The notes under the pieces are model-generated. The model worked only from the letters and a program-made list of their open reading frames with translations. It did not search any database and was not told the origin of the DNA. Positions 42,426-51,024 of a stretch of 64,000 nt of DNA are shown here, piece by piece. The position numbers and the translations under genes were made by a program. Every line of letters starts with the position of its first letter. Position 1 is the stretch's first letter. Where the stretch lies: contig NZ_AP022314.1 of the NCBI RefSeq assembly GCF_009936235.1, forward strand, positions 434,001 through 498,000, read 5' to 3'. Origin of the DNA: Mycobacterium xenopi. GTDB lineage: Bacteria; Actinomycetota; Actinomycetes; Mycobacteriales; Mycobacteriaceae.

Positions 42426-44017
42426 TGACCAGCGCGGAACGCCCGCTGCTGGCGATCGAGGATCTAGAAGTCAGGTTCGGCGACGACGATGCCGCGGTTC
42501 GGGGAGTGTGGCTCGCGGTGCACCATGGCCAGACCGTCGCGGTGGTAGGCGAATCCGGCTCAGGCAAATCCACCACCGCAGCTGCCATACTCGGGCTGCT
42601 TCCCAGCCGGGGGCGGATCACCCGCGGTCGCATCCTGTTCGACGGCCTAGATCTCGCCGAGGCAAATCCGCGGGTGTTGCGGTCGATCCGTGGCCGGGGG
42701 ATCGGTTACGTGCCGCAGGATCCGATGACCAACCTCAACCCGGTGTGGAGGGTCGGCTTCCAAATCCGAGAAGCATTGCGTGCCAACAATATCCCTGACC
42801 GCCAAGCGGTGGACCTGCTTGCCGAGGCGGGCATGCCGGATCCGGCCACCCAGGCCCGCCGTTACCCGCATCAGCTGTCCGGCGGCATGTGCCAGCGCGC
42901 GCTCATCGCGATCGGATTGGCCGGACGACCCCAACTGCTGATCGCCGATGAACCGACCTCTGCGCTCGACGTCACCGTGCAGCGAAGGGTGCTCGATCAT
43001 CTGCAGCGCCTGGCCCGCGACCGCGGGACCGCGGTATTGCTGATCACCCATGACCTGGCACTCGCCGCCGAACGCGCCGAGCATCTGGTCGTGATGAAGC
43101 GCGGTGTCGTCGTGGAATCTGGTGATGCACAAGATGTTCTGGCCAATCCGCGGCGCGACTACACGCGTCAGCTCATCGCCGCCGCACCGGCTATGCGCCC
43201 AGCGGACAGACGCGCGCGGGCAGCCGGTGACGACATCGTGGTCGCCTCGGAGTTGACCAAGGTCTACCGGGTGTCGCGCGGCGCGCCGTGGCGAAAGGTG
43301 GAGCTGCGCGCCGTCGACGGCGTGTCGTTTCGGCTGCGGCGCGCCACCACGTTGGGGATCGCTGGCGAATCCGGCTCAGGCAAATCCACGCTGGCCCGAT
43401 TGGTGCTCGGTCTGCTGCAACCGAGCTCAGGCACAGTGCTTTTCGACGGCCAGGATATCGGTGCGCTAGATCGCCAACAGGCGTTCGCGTTTCGTCGGCG
43501 AATCCAACCTGTGTTTCAAAACCCTTACAGCAGTTTAGATCCCGTGTACTCGGTGTTTCGGGCCATCGAGGAGCCGCTGCGCATCCACGGCATCGGCGAC
43601 CGTCGGCAACGCGCGCAAGCGGTGCGTGAACTCGCCGCCCAAGTGGCGTTGCCGTCGTCGCTGCTGGGCCGGTTGCCACGCGAGCTGTCCGGAGGTCAGC
43701 GCCAGCGGGTCGCGATCGCCCGAGCGCTGGCGTTGCACCCGGAGGTGCTGGTGTGCGACGAGGCCGTCTCGTCGCTCGACGTCGTGGTACAGGCCCAGAT
43801 ACTGGACCTGCTCGCCGACCTACAGGCTCGACTCGGCCTGACCTATCTGTTCATCAGCCACGATCTGGCGGTGATACGCCAAATCGCCGACGAGGTCCTG
43901 GTGATGCGCGCCGGGCGGGTGGTCGAGCACGCGCCGACCGAGGACGTGTTCACCCGGCCGCAACATGACTACACCCGCCAACTGCTCGACGCCATCCCCA
44001 GCGCGCCGACCCGATAA
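42422..44017 (+). CDS. dppD: Dipeptide ABC transporter ATPase, two fused domains (Rv3663c-like)
   Basis: 531 residues with two complete ABC modules. Domain 1: Walker A GESGSGKSTTAA (about 41), signature LSGGMCQRA and Walker B LLIADEPTSALD. Domain 2 (from about 278): GESGSGKSTLAR, LSGGQRQRV and VLVCDEAVSSLD. Both have the H-loop (LLITHD, FISHD). The fusion replaces the separate DppD and DppF of other bacteria, so one polypeptide powers the DppBC channel. It is the last gene of the operon. Confidence 0.95.
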   Translation: MMTSAERPLLAIEDLEVRFGDDDAAVRGVWLAVHHGQTVAVVGESGSGKSTTAAAILGLLPSRGRITRGRILFDGLDLAEANPRVLRSIRGRGIGYVPQDPMTNLNPVWRVGFQIREALRANNIPDRQAVDLLAEAGMPDPATQARRYPHQLSGGMCQRALIAIGLAGRPQLLIADEPTSALDVTVQRRVLDHLQRLARDRGTAVLLITHDLALAAERAEHLVVMKRGVVVESGDAQDVLANPRRDYTRQLIAAAPAMRPADRRARAAGDDIVVASELTKVYRVSRGAPWRKVELRAVDGVSFRLRRATTLGIAGESGSGKSTLARLVLGLLQPSSGTVLFDGQDIGALDRQQAFAFRRRIQPVFQNPYSSLDPVYSVFRAIEEPLRIHGIGDRRQRAQAVRELAAQVALPSSLLGRLPRELSGGQRQRVAIARALALHPEVLVCDEAVSSLDVVVQAQILDLLADLQARLGLTYLFISHDLAVIRQIADEVLVMRAGRVVEHAPTEDVFTRPQHDYTRQLLDAIPSAPTR

Positions 44018-44029
44018 TGTGGGCCTTCC

Positions 44030-44774
44030 GTGACCGATGACCCGCTGGCACCGCTGCTGGAGCTCCACGGCGTGGCCGCGGCCTGCGAACAGGTACGTGA
44101 CGCGCTGGGCCGCGCGCACCGGCACCGGGCCAACCTGCGGGACTGGCCGGTGACCGCGGCCGAGGCGGCGCTGCGGGCGGCGCGGGCCTCGGCCGTGCTC
44201 GACGGCGGCGTGCTCAACCTGGCCGACCCCGCGGCCAGTGACCCGATATTCGCCGGCGCGCTGCGGGTGGCTCAAGCGCTGGAAGGTGGACAGACCAGCC
44301 TGGTCGGGGTGTGGCAGCGGGCGCCGATGCAGGCGCTGGCCCGGCTGCACATGCTCGCGGGCGCCGGTCGAGTCGACGAGGACCAGCTGGGCCGCCTCGG
44401 GGGACGCCGACGTAGCGGCGCGTCTTGAGCTGCTCGCGGACCTGGTCAGCGGCGGCACCCAGGCCCCGGCGGCGGTGGTGGCAGCGGTCGCGCACGGTGA
44501 GCTGTTGACGCTGGCCCCGTTCGGCAGCGCCGATGGTGTGGTGGCCAGGGCGGTGTCGCGGCTGGTGACAGTTGCCACCGGACTGGACCCCCATGGGCTG
44601 GGCGTGCCCGAGGTGTATTGGATGCGCCGTGCCGCCGAATATCGCGACGCCGCCGGCGGCTTCGCCAGCGGCACGGCCGAAGGCGTCAGGGCCTGGGTGC
44701 TGTTGTGCTGCCGCGCGCTGCAAGCCGGTGCGCGCGAGGCGCTGTCGATCGCCGACGCCGTGGCGCGTGGTTAG
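44030..44774 (+). pseudogene. Rv3662c-like gene with a one-base insertion
   Basis: Starts at GTG 44030, twelve bases after dppD. The helical N-terminal part (LLELHGVAAACEQVRDALGR and LRDWPVTAAEAALRAARASA) is in one frame up to about 44400. An extra G in the G5 run 44399-44403 diverts it to an early stop; the other frame continues DADVAARLELLADLVSGGTQ to ALSIADAVARG at 44774. Removing one G gives a protein of about 247 residues. Function unknown in the family; Fic-like N-terminal features are possible but unproven. A homopolymer error is a real alternative. Confidence 0.82.
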
Positions 44775-44844
44775 CCGAGCCGGTCGGAAACAAGCCCCAC
44801 GCACATGTGAAGCGGGCGACGATCCGAATGGTCTCGGCGCGCCG

Positions 44845-45112
44845 CCCGCTAGCACGGAACTCGGTTACCAAGCGTGCAACTTCGGGTTGCGTGGGTTGGC
44901 CTCGGCGATCTTGCGAAGTGTCCGGCTGCAACCCCACCCAAAGGGTCGTCGACACCGTCCGATCTTCGCAATTACGCAGGCCCGCAACACTTCTGCCATT
45001 ATCGCGGCTGTAGCTCCGCGTGGGTGCCGGTATCCGTGCTGGGCCGCCCGGATCGGGAGACCGATTCTTCTCTTCCGAATCGACCTTGGCCTCACCGGGC
45101 TTCCGTGACTCC
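44845..45112 (-). ncRNA. Ms1/MTS2823-like small RNA
   Basis: This convergent 418-base gap between the Rv3662c-like and Rv3661-like genes has no coding signal. In M. tuberculosis the same gap encodes MTS2823, the homologue of Ms1, an abundant stationary-phase RNA that binds core RNA polymerase. On the minus strand the 5' segment AGTCACGGAA (45112-45103) can pair with TTCCGTGCT (44861 down), a closing helix as in 6S-like rods, and an internal hairpin CGATTC/GAATCG lies at about 45061-45082. Ends are estimated from this pairing; identity rests on position plus fold. Confidence 0.6.
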
Positions 45113-45192
45113 TTTGTACTACGTGACCCCTATCACATCAAGACTTAAATGCGGGCGACGGTCTCACTTGCCCCCGCCGGAGTTTGCTGACG

Positions 45193-46050
45193 CTAGAACG
45201 CGAAGCGGCGCAGCAGAGAGTAGGTGACGGCTCCGGCGGCCAGCGCGCTGAAGCCCACCGCGGCCGTCGTGGCGACCGCGGCGCTCGACGGCGCCGGAAT
45301 GCGGTCCCGCAAAGACACCGGCCGAGAAAACGTCAGCACTGGCCAGCCCCGGGTGTTCGCGACCTTGCGCAGCGCTCGATCCGGGTTGACCACACTGGGA
45401 TGGCCAACCGCCTCGAGCATCGGCAAGTCGGTGATCGAGTCGGAGTAGGCGTAACAGTGTTCCAGCGCATACCCTTCCCGGGCGGCCAGCTGCCGGATCG
45501 CCTCCACCTTGCCCTCGCCGTAGCAGTAGAAGGCGATCTCGCCGGTGTATTTGCCGTCGTTGACCACCATCTTGGTCGCCATCGCGTGGGTGGCGCCCAC
45601 CGCACGGGCGATCGGTGCCACCAGCTCTTCGCCGGAGGCCGATACCACCACCACGTCGCGGCCGCACAGCTTGTGGCCGGCGATGAGATCGGCCGCTTCG
45701 GCGAACACCAGCGGGGTGACGATATCGTGCAGGGTCTCGTTGACGATCGACTTGACCTGCTCGACATCCCAGCCGCTGCACATGTTGGTCAGGTGGATGC
45801 GCATCCGGTTCATTTGGTCATGGTCGGCACCCGACAACAGGTAGAGGAACTGGGCGTAACTGGACTTGAGCACCGTGCGCCGGTTGATCAGCCCCTGGTC
45901 GAAGAAGGGTTTACTGAACGCCAGCGTGCTGGACTTGGCGATGATCGTCTTGTCGAGGTCGAAGAACGCGGCGGTGCGGGGTTGCGGATCCGGTTGCTCG
46001 GGTGCCGACGACGAAGTTTGCTGCGGCGCGGCCGAATTGGCGACGGTCAC
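45193..46050 (-). CDS. HAD-superfamily phosphatase, SerB-like (Rv3661-like)
   Basis: 285 residues. Motif I is FFDLDKTIIAKSS (nucleophile Asp in DLDKT), motif II VVVSASGEE, and motif IV with YAYSDSITDLPMLEAVG (metal-binding Asp residues). The layout is that of the HAD IB group, which includes phosphoserine phosphatase. A C-terminal membrane span (AAVGFSALAAGAVTYSLL) suggests anchoring. In M. tuberculosis Rv3661 overexpression affects cell division with the adjacent ssd gene. A TATGCT -10 box six bases before GTG 46050 decides the start. Confidence 0.9.
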   Translation of the reverse strand: MTVANSAAPQQTSSSAPEQPDPQPRTAAFFDLDKTIIAKSSTLAFSKPFFDQGLINRRTVLKSSYAQFLYLLSGADHDQMNRMRIHLTNMCSGWDVEQVKSIVNETLHDIVTPLVFAEAADLIAGHKLCGRDVVVVSASGEELVAPIARAVGATHAMATKMVVNDGKYTGEIAFYCYGEGKVEAIRQLAAREGYALEHCYAYSDSITDLPMLEAVGHPSVVNPDRALRKVANTRGWPVLTFSRPVSLRDRIPAPSSAAVATTAAVGFSALAAGAVTYSLLRRFAF

Positions 46051-46056
46051 CGGCTC

Positions 46057-46062
46057 AGCATA
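46057..46062 (-). promoter_or_regulatory. -10 box of the HAD phosphatase gene
   Basis: TATGCT on the minus strand, six bases from GTG 46050. Confidence 0.45.
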
Positions 46063-46216
46063 GGGCGATGCCCGCACAGGATGTGCGGGTGTGGATAAAG
46101 GAGCGGCTCAGAGCGGGTGCGGCCGGCGCGCCCGGCGATGATTTCGTGCCTGAAATTACTAAGGTGTCCTGCTTTCTATTGCAAGCAGCACTTGCGCTTG
46201 CCTGCACTGTCGCGTG

Positions 46217-46222
46217 TATAGT
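46217..46222 (+). promoter_or_regulatory. -10 box of the 6C RNA
   Basis: TGTATAGT gives a near-consensus extended -10 (TATAGT). The expected start is about 46229. TTGCGC at 46192-46197 is a possible -35 with a long 19-base spacer. Confidence 0.6.
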
Positions 46223-46228
46223 AACCAG

Positions 46229-46325
46229 TACTCGGCCTGTGCCGAGGTGTATCAGCCCGACCCCCCGGGGCTGATACACGACGACCCTCGCCTCCTCCCC
46301 CCCTGGCGGGGGTCGTCCCTTTTCG
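46229..46325 (+). ncRNA. 6C RNA (B11) small RNA
   Basis: Two strong hairpins each present at least six C residues in the loop. Stem 1: GTGTATCAGCCC (46247-46258) pairs with GGGCTGATACAC (46268-46279) around GACCCCCCG. Stem 2: GACGACCC/GGGTCGTC and CGCC/GGCG enclose a C7 loop, followed by CCTTTT, an intrinsic terminator. A small CTCGGC/GCCGAG hairpin precedes them. This is the actinobacterial 6C family (B11 of M. tuberculosis, between Rv3660c and Rv3661). It pairs with G-rich ribosome sites of several mRNAs through the C loops and affects growth. Confidence 0.93.
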
Positions 46326-46466
46326 AGTGCTCTGTCGAGCGTTGCGGAATCGCCTTTCCATGTGCCAGTGGTGAGCCCGTGACTGAGTTGTGCACAGACC
46401 GGCGGCTATCCACAAATTCTGCGCTGGCACTGGCGGTCTAGCGCAGCGGCCCGCCACGGTGGGGAC

Positions 46467-47573
46467 GTGACCTCCACCCGCAGCCGACTCGGCCCGACCC
46501 ACGATGTCGGCGTGCTGGCGATGCTCGATGACCCGCTTTTGCGCGACGAACTCGACCGGGCGGCCGCCGCGGTCGGGGTGCGGGTGGTCCACACCAGTGA
46601 CTCGGCGGCAGCGAACCGAAAAACCTGGTCGGCGGCGGCCGCTGTGGTGCTCGACGCGGCGGCGTCCACCCGGTGCGGGCAGCAGGCACTGCCGCGACGC
46701 TCCCACGTGGTCGTGGTGTCCGGCACCGAACCCGACGCGTCGACGTGGGCGGCCGCAGTTGCCGTCGGCGCCCAACGAGTTCTGGTGTTGCCCGCACAAG
46801 AGCACCAGCTCGTCGGTGAGCTCGCCGATGCCGCGGAGTCGGTGCGCGACCAGCGGCTGCGCGGCGGGGTGGTCGCGGTTATCGGCGGGCGTGGAGGAGC
46901 TGGCGCATCGGTGTTTGCGGCTGCGTTAGCGCAGGTCGCCGGCGACGCGCTGCTGGTCGATCTCGACCCCTGGGGTGGTGGCATCGACCTACTGCTGGGC
47001 TGCGAAAATGCGCCTGGACTGCGCTGGCCGGATCTCGCGGTGCAGGGCGGGCGGCTCGACTGGTCGGCGCTGCGCGAGGCGCTGCCGCGGCACCGCGGCG
47101 TGAGCACACTCTCATCCCCCCGCACCAGCCACGAGTTGGATCCCGGGCCGGTGGAGGCTGTGATCGACGCCGGGCGCCGCGGCGGGGTCACCGTGGTCTG
47201 TGATATTGCGCGCCGGCTGAGCGATGCGTGCGAAACCGCTGTGCAGTCAGCTGATCTGGTTGTGCTGGTCAGTCCGTGTGATGTGCGGGCGTGCGCGGCA
47301 GCCGCGTCCATCGCACCGCTGCTGTGCACGATCAACCCCAACGTGGGGCTCGTTGCGCGCGGTCCGTCGCCGGGCGGCCTGCGTGCCGGTGAAGTCGCTA
47401 TGGTCGCCGCCGTGCCGTTGTTGGCGTCGATGCGAGCCGACCCGCGAATCGCGGAGCGACTCGAACACGGCGGGCTGCGGCTGGGGCGGCGATCCGCCTT
47501 GGCGGGCGCGGCCCGTCGCGTCCTCGCCCTGCTGCCCAGCCGACCGGCGCAGTCAGAAAGCGGGGCAGCGTGA
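46467..47573 (+). CDS. ssd: Septum-site determining protein Ssd (Rv3660c-like)
   Basis: 368 residues from GTG. The N-terminal part resembles a receiver-like domain (TSDSAAANRKTWSAAAAVVL); the C-terminal part is MinD/ParA-like with VVAVIGGRGGAGASVFAAAL, where the P-loop lacks the usual Lys (GGRGGAGAS), then LLVDLDPWGGGIDLLL and VVCDIARRLSDA. Ssd proteins alter septum placement and dormancy genes when overproduced; related proteins (TadZ) localise pilus machinery. The stop overlaps the tadA start (GTGA), so a TadZ-like role is plausible. Confidence 0.92.
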   Translation: MTSTRSRLGPTHDVGVLAMLDDPLLRDELDRAAAAVGVRVVHTSDSAAANRKTWSAAAAVVLDAAASTRCGQQALPRRSHVVVVSGTEPDASTWAAAVAVGAQRVLVLPAQEHQLVGELADAAESVRDQRLRGGVVAVIGGRGGAGASVFAAALAQVAGDALLVDLDPWGGGIDLLLGCENAPGLRWPDLAVQGGRLDWSALREALPRHRGVSTLSSPRTSHELDPGPVEAVIDAGRRGGVTVVCDIARRLSDACETAVQSADLVVLVSPCDVRACAAAASIAPLLCTINPNVGLVARGPSPGGLRAGEVAMVAAVPLLASMRADPRIAERLEHGGLRLGRRSALAGAARRVLALLPSRPAQSESGAA

Positions 47574-48736
47574 GCGGTTCCCTGATCGACCGGGTGCGTG
47601 AGCGGCTTGCCGCCGAGTCCGGGCCGCTGCGGCCGAATGTGGTGGCCGCCGCAATCCGCGCGGAGTCCGGCGGGGTGCTCGGCGACACCGAGGTGCTGTC
47701 CAACTTGCGGGTCCTGCAGACCGAACTCAGCGGCGCCGGCATCCTGGAGCCGCTACTGTGCGCCGACGGTGTCACCGACGTCCTGGTCACCGCTCCCGAT
47801 GCGGTTTGGGTTGACGACGGAAATAGCTTGCGACGCAGTGAAATCCGGTTTGCCGACGAGGCGGCGGTGCGCCGCCTGGCGCAGCGGCTGGCGCTGGCCG
47901 CCGGGCGCCGTCTCGACGACGCCCAGCCCTGGGTGGACGGCCAGCTGACCGGTGTCGGGTCCGGGCGATTCGCGGTGCGGCTGCATGCGGTGCTACCGCC
48001 GATCGCTGCCGACGGCACGTGCCTGTCGTTGCGGGTACTGCGCCCGGCCACCCAGGATCTGGCGGCATTGACCGCGGCCGGCGCGATCGCGCCGCAGGCC
48101 GCCCAGCTGCTCGCCGACATCCTGGCTGCCCGGTTGGCGTTCCTGGTGTCGGGCGGCACCGGCGCGGGGAAAACGACTCTGCTGGCAGCGATGTTGGGTG
48201 CGGTGTCGCCCGACGAGCGGATCGTCTGCGTCGAAGACGCCGCCGAGCTGGCACCCCCGCACCCGCATCTGGTCAAGCTGGTGGCGCGCTGCGCCAACGT
48301 CGAAGGCGTGGGCGAAGTGACGGTGCGCCAACTCGTGCGGCAGGCCTTGCGCATGCGCCCCGATCGCATCGTGGTCGGCGAGGTCAGGGGCGCCGAGGTG
48401 GTGGATCTGCTGGCGGCGTTGAACACCGGCCACGACGGGGGCGCGGGCACGGTCCACGCCAACAGCCCCGGCGAGGTCCCGGCGCGACTGGAAGCGTTGG
48501 CCGCCCTGGGCGGCCTTGGCCGGGCCGCACTGCATAGTCAGCTCGCTGCAGCGGTCCAAGTGCTGTTGCACGTCGCGCGGGACCGGGCCGGCCGTCGCCG
48601 ACTTGCCGAGATCGCCGTGTTACGCCAAAGCGACTGCGGGCGAGTCGATGTCGTCACGGTATGGCAGGCGAGACGCGGGCTCACAGACGCCGCAGACGAT
48701 TTGCGCCGCCTGCTGGACTCCCGGATGTCGACGTGA
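47570..48736 (+). CDS. tadA: Type IV/II secretion ATPase TadA (Rv3659c-like)
   Basis: 388 residues. Walker A GGTGAGKTTLLAAMLG (about 198-213), Asp box ERIVCVEDAAEL, Walker B MRPDRIVVGEVRGAEVVDLL and the His box NTGHDGGAGTVHANSP. It is the CpaF/TadA group that powers Flp pilus assembly on the cytoplasmic side. Coupled to ssd and tadB by four-base overlaps. Confidence 0.95.
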   Translation: MSGSLIDRVRERLAAESGPLRPNVVAAAIRAESGGVLGDTEVLSNLRVLQTELSGAGILEPLLCADGVTDVLVTAPDAVWVDDGNSLRRSEIRFADEAAVRRLAQRLALAAGRRLDDAQPWVDGQLTGVGSGRFAVRLHAVLPPIAADGTCLSLRVLRPATQDLAALTAAGAIAPQAAQLLADILAARLAFLVSGGTGAGKTTLLAAMLGAVSPDERIVCVEDAAELAPPHPHLVKLVARCANVEGVGEVTVRQLVRQALRMRPDRIVVGEVRGAEVVDLLAALNTGHDGGAGTVHANSPGEVPARLEALAALGGLGRAALHSQLAAAVQVLLHVARDRAGRRRLAEIAVLRQSDCGRVDVVTVWQARRGLTDAADDLRRLLDSRMST

Positions 48737-49527
48737 CTGGCCCAGCGGCTGCCGCGTTGACGTTGTCGCTCGCGGTGGCGGTGTTGCCCTCATCTCCGCG
48801 GGCCCGACTCGCCCCGGGCAGCCCACCGGATCGGCAGTCGTGCCGAAGGTGGGCGGGGTGGACCGCCGGATGTGCCGCGGCGGTGGCGGCCGTATTGCTG
48901 CCATTGACAACGGCTCTCGCCACTGCAGTAGTCGGCGCCACCGTCGCGCTGCGCTACCGTCGGCACCGGCATGGCCGGCTCGGTGTCGACGAGAGCCGGT
49001 CGCTGGAAGCCGCGCTCGATGTCCTGGTCGGCGAACTGCGCACGGGAGCTCATCCGGTGCAGGCATTCTCGGTTGCTGCCGCCGAAACCGGTGGCATCGT
49101 CGCCGATCGCTTCCACACGGTCGCCGCACGCGCGCGGCTAGGTGCCGATGTCGCCGCGGGTCTGCGCAGCGCCGCCCGGTCCTCGGCGATGCCGGCGCAT
49201 TGGGATCGACTCGCGGTGTGCTGGCAGCTCGCTGCTGAGCATGGCTTGGCGATGTCGGCACTAATGCGCGCGGCTCAGCGCGATATTGCTGAGCGGCAAA
49301 GGTTTTCGGCACAGGTGAGAGCGCGAATGGCGGGAGCACGCGCCACCGCGGCAATACTGGCGGGACTGCCGGTGTTGGGCGTGCTGCTGGGCCAGCTGAT
49401 CGGGGCGCAACCATTGCGTTTCTTGCTGGGCGGCCATGCCGGCGGTTGGTTGCTGGTGGTCGGAACCATGCTGGTGTGCGGCGGGCTGGTGTGGTCGGAC
49501 CGAATCACCGATCGGGTGGCGTCGTGA
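48733..49527 (+). CDS. tadB: Tad pilus membrane protein TadB (Rv3658c-like)
   Basis: 264 residues from GTG 48733, which overlaps the tadA stop (GTGA). Hydrophobic spans at about 35-60, 205-225 and 235-255 flank a cytoplasmic T2SSF-type domain (VDESRSLEAALDVLVGELRT, then GADVAAGLRSAARSSAM). It forms the inner-membrane platform with TadC. Confidence 0.88.
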   Translation: MTGPAAAALTLSLAVAVLPSSPRARLAPGSPPDRQSCRRWAGWTAGCAAAVAAVLLPLTTALATAVVGATVALRYRRHRHGRLGVDESRSLEAALDVLVGELRTGAHPVQAFSVAAAETGGIVADRFHTVAARARLGADVAAGLRSAARSSAMPAHWDRLAVCWQLAAEHGLAMSALMRAAQRDIAERQRFSAQVRARMAGARATAAILAGLPVLGVLLGQLIGAQPLRFLLGGHAGGWLLVVGTMLVCGGLVWSDRITDRVAS

Positions 49528-50114
49528 GCGCCGCGGCGGTGTTGCTGGCGCTGGCGTTGCTGGCCGCAGCCGGTCCGTCGGCCGTGCGGGTCCGGGCCGG
49601 GTTGCGATGCCGCGCGGTCCGCCCGCGGCGGGCAACCGGGCGCGCAGCGGACCCGCTTGCGGTCGCGTCAAGCCTGGACGTGTTCGCGGTCTGCTTGGCG
49701 GCCGGCATGGCAGTGCCGACCGCGGCCGCCGCGACCGCCGCGTCGGCACCCCCGCGCTTGGCCCGCCTGCTTCGCCGGACCGCTGATCTGCTCACACTGG
49801 GCGCCGATCCGGCTGCCGCCTGGTCGCCGCCGCCGGATCTGTCGGGCGCCTCACTTGACATTCACACCCAAGCGTTGCTGCGGTTGGCCCGGCGGTCAGC
49901 GAGTTCGGGTGCCGCGCTCGCCGACGGCGTCACTGAACTCGCCGGACAATGCCGCCGCGATGCCGCGCACGCCGCCGAGGCGACCGCCGAGCGCGCCGCG
50001 GTGTTGATCGCCGGTCCGTTGGGCCTGTGTTTTCTGCCAGCGTTTGTCTGTTTGGGCATCGTTCCGGTGGTGGTGGGCCTGGCCAACGACGTCCTGCAAT
50101 CGGGGCTGCTGTGA
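49524..50114 (+). CDS. tadC: Tad pilus membrane protein TadC (Rv3657c-like)
   Basis: 196 residues from GTG 49524 overlapping the tadB stop. An N-terminal span (AAAVLLALALLAAAG), a short T2SSF-like cytoplasmic domain (SSLDVFAVCLAAGMAVPTAA, ALLRLARRSASSGAAL) and a C-terminal span (LIAGPLGLCFLPAFVCLGI). Shorter than TadC of other phyla but normal for mycobacteria. Confidence 0.85.
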   Translation: MSAAAVLLALALLAAAGPSAVRVRAGLRCRAVRPRRATGRAADPLAVASSLDVFAVCLAAGMAVPTAAAATAASAPPRLARLLRRTADLLTLGADPAAAWSPPPDLSGASLDIHTQALLRLARRSASSGAALADGVTELAGQCRRDAAHAAEATAERAAVLIAGPLGLCFLPAFVCLGIVPVVVGLANDVLQSGLL

Positions 50115-50150
50115 AGCGTGGTCACTTCGGTTTGGAGAAGGGAGACAAAA

Positions 50151-50357
50151 ATGCGCAAGGACAACATGTTTCGCGCATTGCATGCGCGCCTGGTGCTTTT
50201 GGTGGTCGACGAGTCGGGCATGTCCACCGTCGAGTACGCCATCGGGACCATTGCGGCCGCCGCGTTCGGGGCGATCCTCTACACGGTCGTCACCGGCGAT
50301 TCCATCGTGAATGCGTTGACCAACATCATCGCCCGGGCGCTGAACACCAAGACGTAG
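50151..50357 (+). CDS. Flp-type pilin (Rv3656c-like)
   Basis: 68 residues, preceded by GGAGAAGGGAGAC. After a short basic leader, MSTVEYAIGTIAAAAFGAIL gives the Flp hydrophobic helix with the Glu at position +5 and Tyr at +6, cleavage expected just after G in ESG. No TadV prepilin peptidase gene is seen in this window. The 36-base gap and own ribosome site fit a pilin made in larger amount than its neighbours. Confidence 0.9.
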   Translation: MRKDNMFRALHARLVLLVVDESGMSTVEYAIGTIAAAAFGAILYTVVTGDSIVNALTNIIARALNTKT

Positions 50358-50380
50358 CCGACGATGCCGGTGTCAGCACT

Positions 50381-50680
50381 GTGGAGGCCGCCTTGGCGAT
50401 CGCCGCGCTGGTCGCGGTGCTGGTGCTGTGCGTTGCGGGTGTCACCGCAATGTCGATGCAGGTGCGTTGTGTCGACGCCGCGCGGGAGGCGGCTCGACTG
50501 GCGGCGCGAGGCGACGAGCGCGCGGTCGACGCCGCTCGGCGCGTCGCGCCGCGGGCAGCGCAGGTGCAGGTGCGCCGCGACGGCGAGTTCGTCGTCGCGA
50601 CCGTCACCGCGCGGTCGAACCTGTTGCCTGCGTTGGTCATTGGAGCCGAGGGGATTTCGGCAGCCGAGCCGCTGCGGTGA
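50381..50680 (+). CDS. TadE-like pseudopilin (Rv3655c-like), start uncertain
   Basis: From GTG 50381 about 99 residues: EAALAIAALVAVLVLCVAGV is the pilin-like helix, followed by MQVRCVDAAREAARLAARGD and a C-terminal beta-rich part. Family resemblance extends upstream (ADDAGVSTVE), but that part begins at GTA 50354 in the overlap with the pilin stop (GTAG), where neighbours use GTGA. So either translation starts at 50381, inside the pseudopilin helix, or the original GTG has mutated to GTA. M. tuberculosis Rv3655c has been proposed to be secreted and act on host cells. Confidence 0.75.
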   Translation: MEAALAIAALVAVLVLCVAGVTAMSMQVRCVDAAREAARLAARGDERAVDAARRVAPRAAQVQVRRDGEFVVATVTARSNLLPALVIGAEGISAAEPLR

Positions 50681-50696
50681 GGACGGCGCGGCCACC

Positions 50697-51010
50697 GTGC
50701 TCGCAGCGGTGATGGTTGCTGTGCTGCTGTGCGTCACCGGTGGCGGGGCATACCTCGGCTCGGTCGTGGTGGCCCGCCACCGCGCACAGGCGGCCGCCGA
50801 CCTGGCTGCGCTTGCCGCAGCCGCGCGGGTGTCGGCTGGCGCCGACGTGGCCTGCGCCCGGGCGGCGTGGTGGCCCGTCGGATGCGGGCCGGCGACCTCG
50901 AATGCGCCGTGCAGGGGCTAGACGTCGTCGTCACGGTCGGGGCGGCGGTGGTAGGAGGGGCGACGGCCAGGGCGGCGGCCCGTGCGGGGCCCGTCGACAC
51001 GGCCGGGTGA
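50697..51010 (+). pseudogene. Rv3654c-like TadE/G protein, frameshifted
   Basis: The first frame encodes VLAAVMVAVLLCVTGGGAYL then VVVARHRAQAAADLAALAAA, a TadG-like anchor and helix. At about 50861-50866 the frame is lost; the other frame continues VVARRMRAGDLECAVQGLDV and VVTVGAA to AGPVDTAG. One added base restores a protein of about 105 residues. A second missing base near 50681 may have removed the usual GTGA start coupled to tadE (GTGAGG followed out of frame by DGAATVL). Real decay or assembly error. Confidence 0.75.
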
Positions 51011-51024
51011 ACGACGGCGTGCGC

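Noticed and set aside
44775..45192. Small protein genes in the gap after the Rv3662c-like gene
   Set aside because: Frames lack motifs and codon bias; the RNA pairing and gene context fit an sRNA better.
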